Source: Rhizophagus sp. LPA8_4_AMF
Taxonomy: Eukaryota > Glomeromycota > Glomeromycetes > Glomerales > Glomeraceae
Assembly (NCBI GenBank): GCA_021464525.1
Contig: JADRCO010000383.1
Span: 1-35,176, forward strand
DNA length: 35,176 nucleotides
Direction of reading: 5' to 3'
The translations under genes were made by a program, and so were the position numbers. The notes beneath the pieces were generated by a model. It ran no database searches. It was not told the origin of the DNA and saw only the letters and a list, made by a program, of their open reading frames with translations. Shown piece after piece: positions 33,130-35,176 of the stretch; the stretch's first letter is position 1, and each line of letters starts with the position of its first letter.

Positions 33130-33835
33130 ATGAAAAATGCTGACATTCCCTGCACAATGCACCATGAATTCATTGATATTTTGGATTTAGTTGTATTTGG
33201 AGGTGTTATAGAAGACAAATAAGATCAATCACATGATTTCCTCGGTGAACGGTTGATTTTTCCGGCGACCTAACGAGAGAGTTTATTTACTCGTAGTTTG
33301 TAATTGAATTCCATTTAGCTATAAAAAAAAAAACTTTTTGGTCTGACATTCATTGATTTGGCTTTATTTGGAGATGTAGAAGAAAGAAAAAAATTTTTTT
33401 TTTGATGAAAAAATGCTGCACAATGCGAGTTTATTTTACTTGTAGTTTAGCTATTTAGCTATAATAGATTTCACTTTTAATTTTTTATGAAAAATATTTG
33501 TACATGCTCACCTGACATTTGTTGATTTAGCTTTATTTGGAGATGTAAGGAAATGAGATAAATCGTATGATTTTCTCGGTGGGAGGATATTTTTTGGGTT
33601 ACCTCATGAGAGTTTACTTACTTGTAATTGAGTTCCACTCAACTATATATATGAAAAATGCTGTACATGAAAAACAAACCTCATCTGACATTCCCCGTAC
33701 AATGCACCATGAATTATTGATGTTTTTGGATTTAATCTATTTGGAGGAAATAATGACTGATAATCTTTTTACAGATAAATCACATGAATTTTTCGGTGGA
33801 CGGGTGATTTTTTTAAAATTTCTTAATAGATAGTA
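33130..33835. repeat. four diverged direct repeats, about 140-215 bp each
   Basis: Copies start near 33130, 33343, 33487 and 33651. Shared words, in order, are ATGAAAAATGCTG, CTGACATTC, ACAATGCACCATGAATT, ATTGATNTTTTGGATTTA, TATTTGGAGNTGT, AATCACATGATTT, CTCGGTGNACGG, TGATTTTT, GAGAGTTTA and AATTGARTTCCA. The second copy lacks the middle part. Reading frames are broken by stops or frameshifts in copies one to three, so the 88-codon open frame in the last copy (33567-33833) is probably accidental. Confidence 0.75.
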
Positions 33836-34972
33836 TAGCGGGTAGTTATTTGTTGTATGGGTGTATTATGTATTTGTATTTTCTCCAATAAATATTAGTT
33901 ATTTAATCTAAATGAGATATTTATGCAATAGTAATTTATTTGTCCCTTAGTTTAAAAAAAATAATACTATTTGGCTACACAAATAAAAAAGATTTTTTCA
34001 AAAATGTTAGTAAAACCGCACATACATGATTTCTGCTTAATAAGCAATAACAAAAAGTTAGTAAATTCGTAATACATTCGGGTATATATCAATAAATTAT
34101 TTTTTAAAAAAAAGGTAATATAAGGAAAAGCATTTCTCATTTTAGGTTAGAAACTAAATGAATTTCAAATCATTTTTAAAACTTTAAAAACAAATCTCTT
34201 CATCCAATAATCATAGAAGGATAAAATCTGATTCGTTGGATTCATCTCATTGAAATGCATCTAATGGTTAGCCTTTGTCTGTTTTGGAACTTTTGGAAAC
34301 ATTATTAATCCTAGAGAAACAAAAATACTATCATTTGATATGTATCAGTAAGATGAAACTAACAAACTATAATTCATCCTTTTATGATTACAATACTGGT
34401 TGATGAGTTAATGCAATTGTAAAAATCAGTAAAAATCATTAAATTTCATTTTTCAAAATTAAATAATTCTATAAATACGGTATAAATACAGAACTTATGC
34501 ACTCTCAAAAACACATATAGTTCTGAATACATATATAAAGCATATTTATTTAGATACCCTTGTTACAAAAATTATTTTAAAATTATTTTTAAAATTTTAA
34601 AGCTTTTTAAAGGTTATTCTAAATATATGCATAAAATAAAGCAAATCTTAAAGTTCCTTCAATTAAAATTATAAATCATTTTGATGGACTCTTTCAGGAT
34701 TCCAAAGATTATATGTAAAAACTGAGATCCAAGCTTGTATAAACTATATAATTTTTAATATCTTATTTGAATTCGTATGATTTAACTAGTTATTAATTAA
34801 TATATATATATATATACATTTGTATAAAAATAGATGTAAATTTTGTAGTTTTTATAATAATTTTAGGCATGATCTCAGTTAAAAATACAATATGCAATTT
34901 TTATAATAACTTTAGATGTATCAATCACTGTCAATATTGGCCGATTTTATCACCTCTCAATGAGGCGAATTG

Positions 34973-35157
34973 AATGGTATAAAAATCATTAAAATATGAT
35001 CACTGGATAAGATTTTATGGACAATAATCATAATTATAATTTTGTAGACGTGTTGATCTCTGGGATTCGTCTCGGAGGGATCAAATGGTATAAAATCATT
35101 AAAATATAATCGCTGGATAGGATTTTACGATCAATGATCAATAATTGTAACTTTGTC
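34973..35157. repeat. two-copy direct repeat of about 73 bp
   Basis: Copies at 34973-35045 and 35084-35157 share AATGGTATAAAA, ATCATTAAAATATRATC, CTGGATARGATTTTA, and ATAATTNTAAYTTTGT. A more distant relative of the preceding GGATTCGTCTC segment lies near 34235-34265 (GGATTCATCTCATTGAAATG), so this is probably a dispersed repeat family. Confidence 0.65.
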
Positions 35158-35176
35158 AATACTTATGCTAGAGATA

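Larger units (their letters stand above)
32015..35176. other. gene-free right end with diverged repeats
   Basis: The first 1 kb is the AT-rich 3' flank of the SAM-HMG gene, with many T runs and an alternating CGAGCGCGCG word at 32465-32474. Bases 33130-33835 hold four diverged copies of a repeat and 34973-35157 hold a two-copy repeat; both are listed. Between them (33840-34920) no gene is seen. The repeat at the right end may continue past the window edge. Confidence 0.55.

Noticed and set aside
33567-33833. 88-codon frame in the last copy of the right-hand repeat
   Set aside because: The corresponding frame is broken in the other three copies and no family is recognised, so a functional gene is not supported.
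1-35176. tRNA or rRNA genes
   Set aside because: I looked for GGTTCRANNCC-type T-loops with a matching acceptor stem and for rRNA-like GC-richer blocks; none was convincing by eye.

Overview
This is eukaryotic, very probably fungal, nuclear DNA. It is strongly AT-rich, has long A/T homopolymers, and its genes are split by many short introns (mostly about 55-110 nt) with GT..AG ends, commonly GTAAGT/GTATGT donors and TTTTAG/ACAG acceptors. The gene set (ERG27-type sterol ketoreductase, ESS1/PIN1, ECO1, P5C dehydrogenase, SAM+HMG-box protein) and the base composition fit an early-diverging fungus. An arbuscular mycorrhizal fungus such as Rhizophagus is my best guess; this is inference from style, not from a marker gene.

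Nine protein genes were reconstructed by joining exons so that reading frame, splice sites and family alignment agree. In order: a four-helix membrane protein (2686-3416, -); an Alr4036-type FMN-binding pyridoxamine-phosphate-oxidase-like protein (3978-4894, +); a 161-residue protein of unknown function (4925-5579, -); ERG27-like 3-ketosteroid reductase (5795-7215, +); a PIN1/ESS1 prolyl isomerase with WW domain (7549-8432, +); the cohesin acetyltransferase ECO1/ESCO (9227-11021, +); mitochondrial delta-1-pyrroline-5-carboxylate dehydrogenase (11149-13576, -); a 1031-residue coiled-coil protein with a Ser/Thr/Lys-rich head (16800-20578, +); a BORCS6 (lyspersin)-like BORC subunit (21100-21677, -); and a SAM plus HMG-box protein (29581-32014, +). 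That makes ten genes when the unknown one is included.

Layout: 2.7-13.6 kb is a compact housekeeping block with convergent and divergent neighbours and gaps of 30-800 bp. 13.6-16.8 kb and 21.7-29.6 kb are long gene-poor stretches. The ends (1-2.7 kb and 32-35.2 kb) and 22.8-23.7 kb hold repeats: an inverted-repeat element lacking a gene, a 23-bp tandem satellite, and families of diverged direct repeats.

The genes do not form a pathway. The most informative non-coding signals are a cluster of ACGCGAA and CACGAAA cell-cycle boxes in front of ECO1, and paired palindromes with TCACATGA boxes in front of the BORCS6-like gene. Gene-structure oddities include a 21-nt microexon in P5C dehydrogenase, an intron directly after the start codon of PIN1, and competing splice sites in the coiled-coil and SAM-HMG genes that would give proteins of different length. 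No RNA gene, CRISPR array or intact transposase was found. No novel molecular system could be demonstrated; the unknown genes and repeats are listed as leads.
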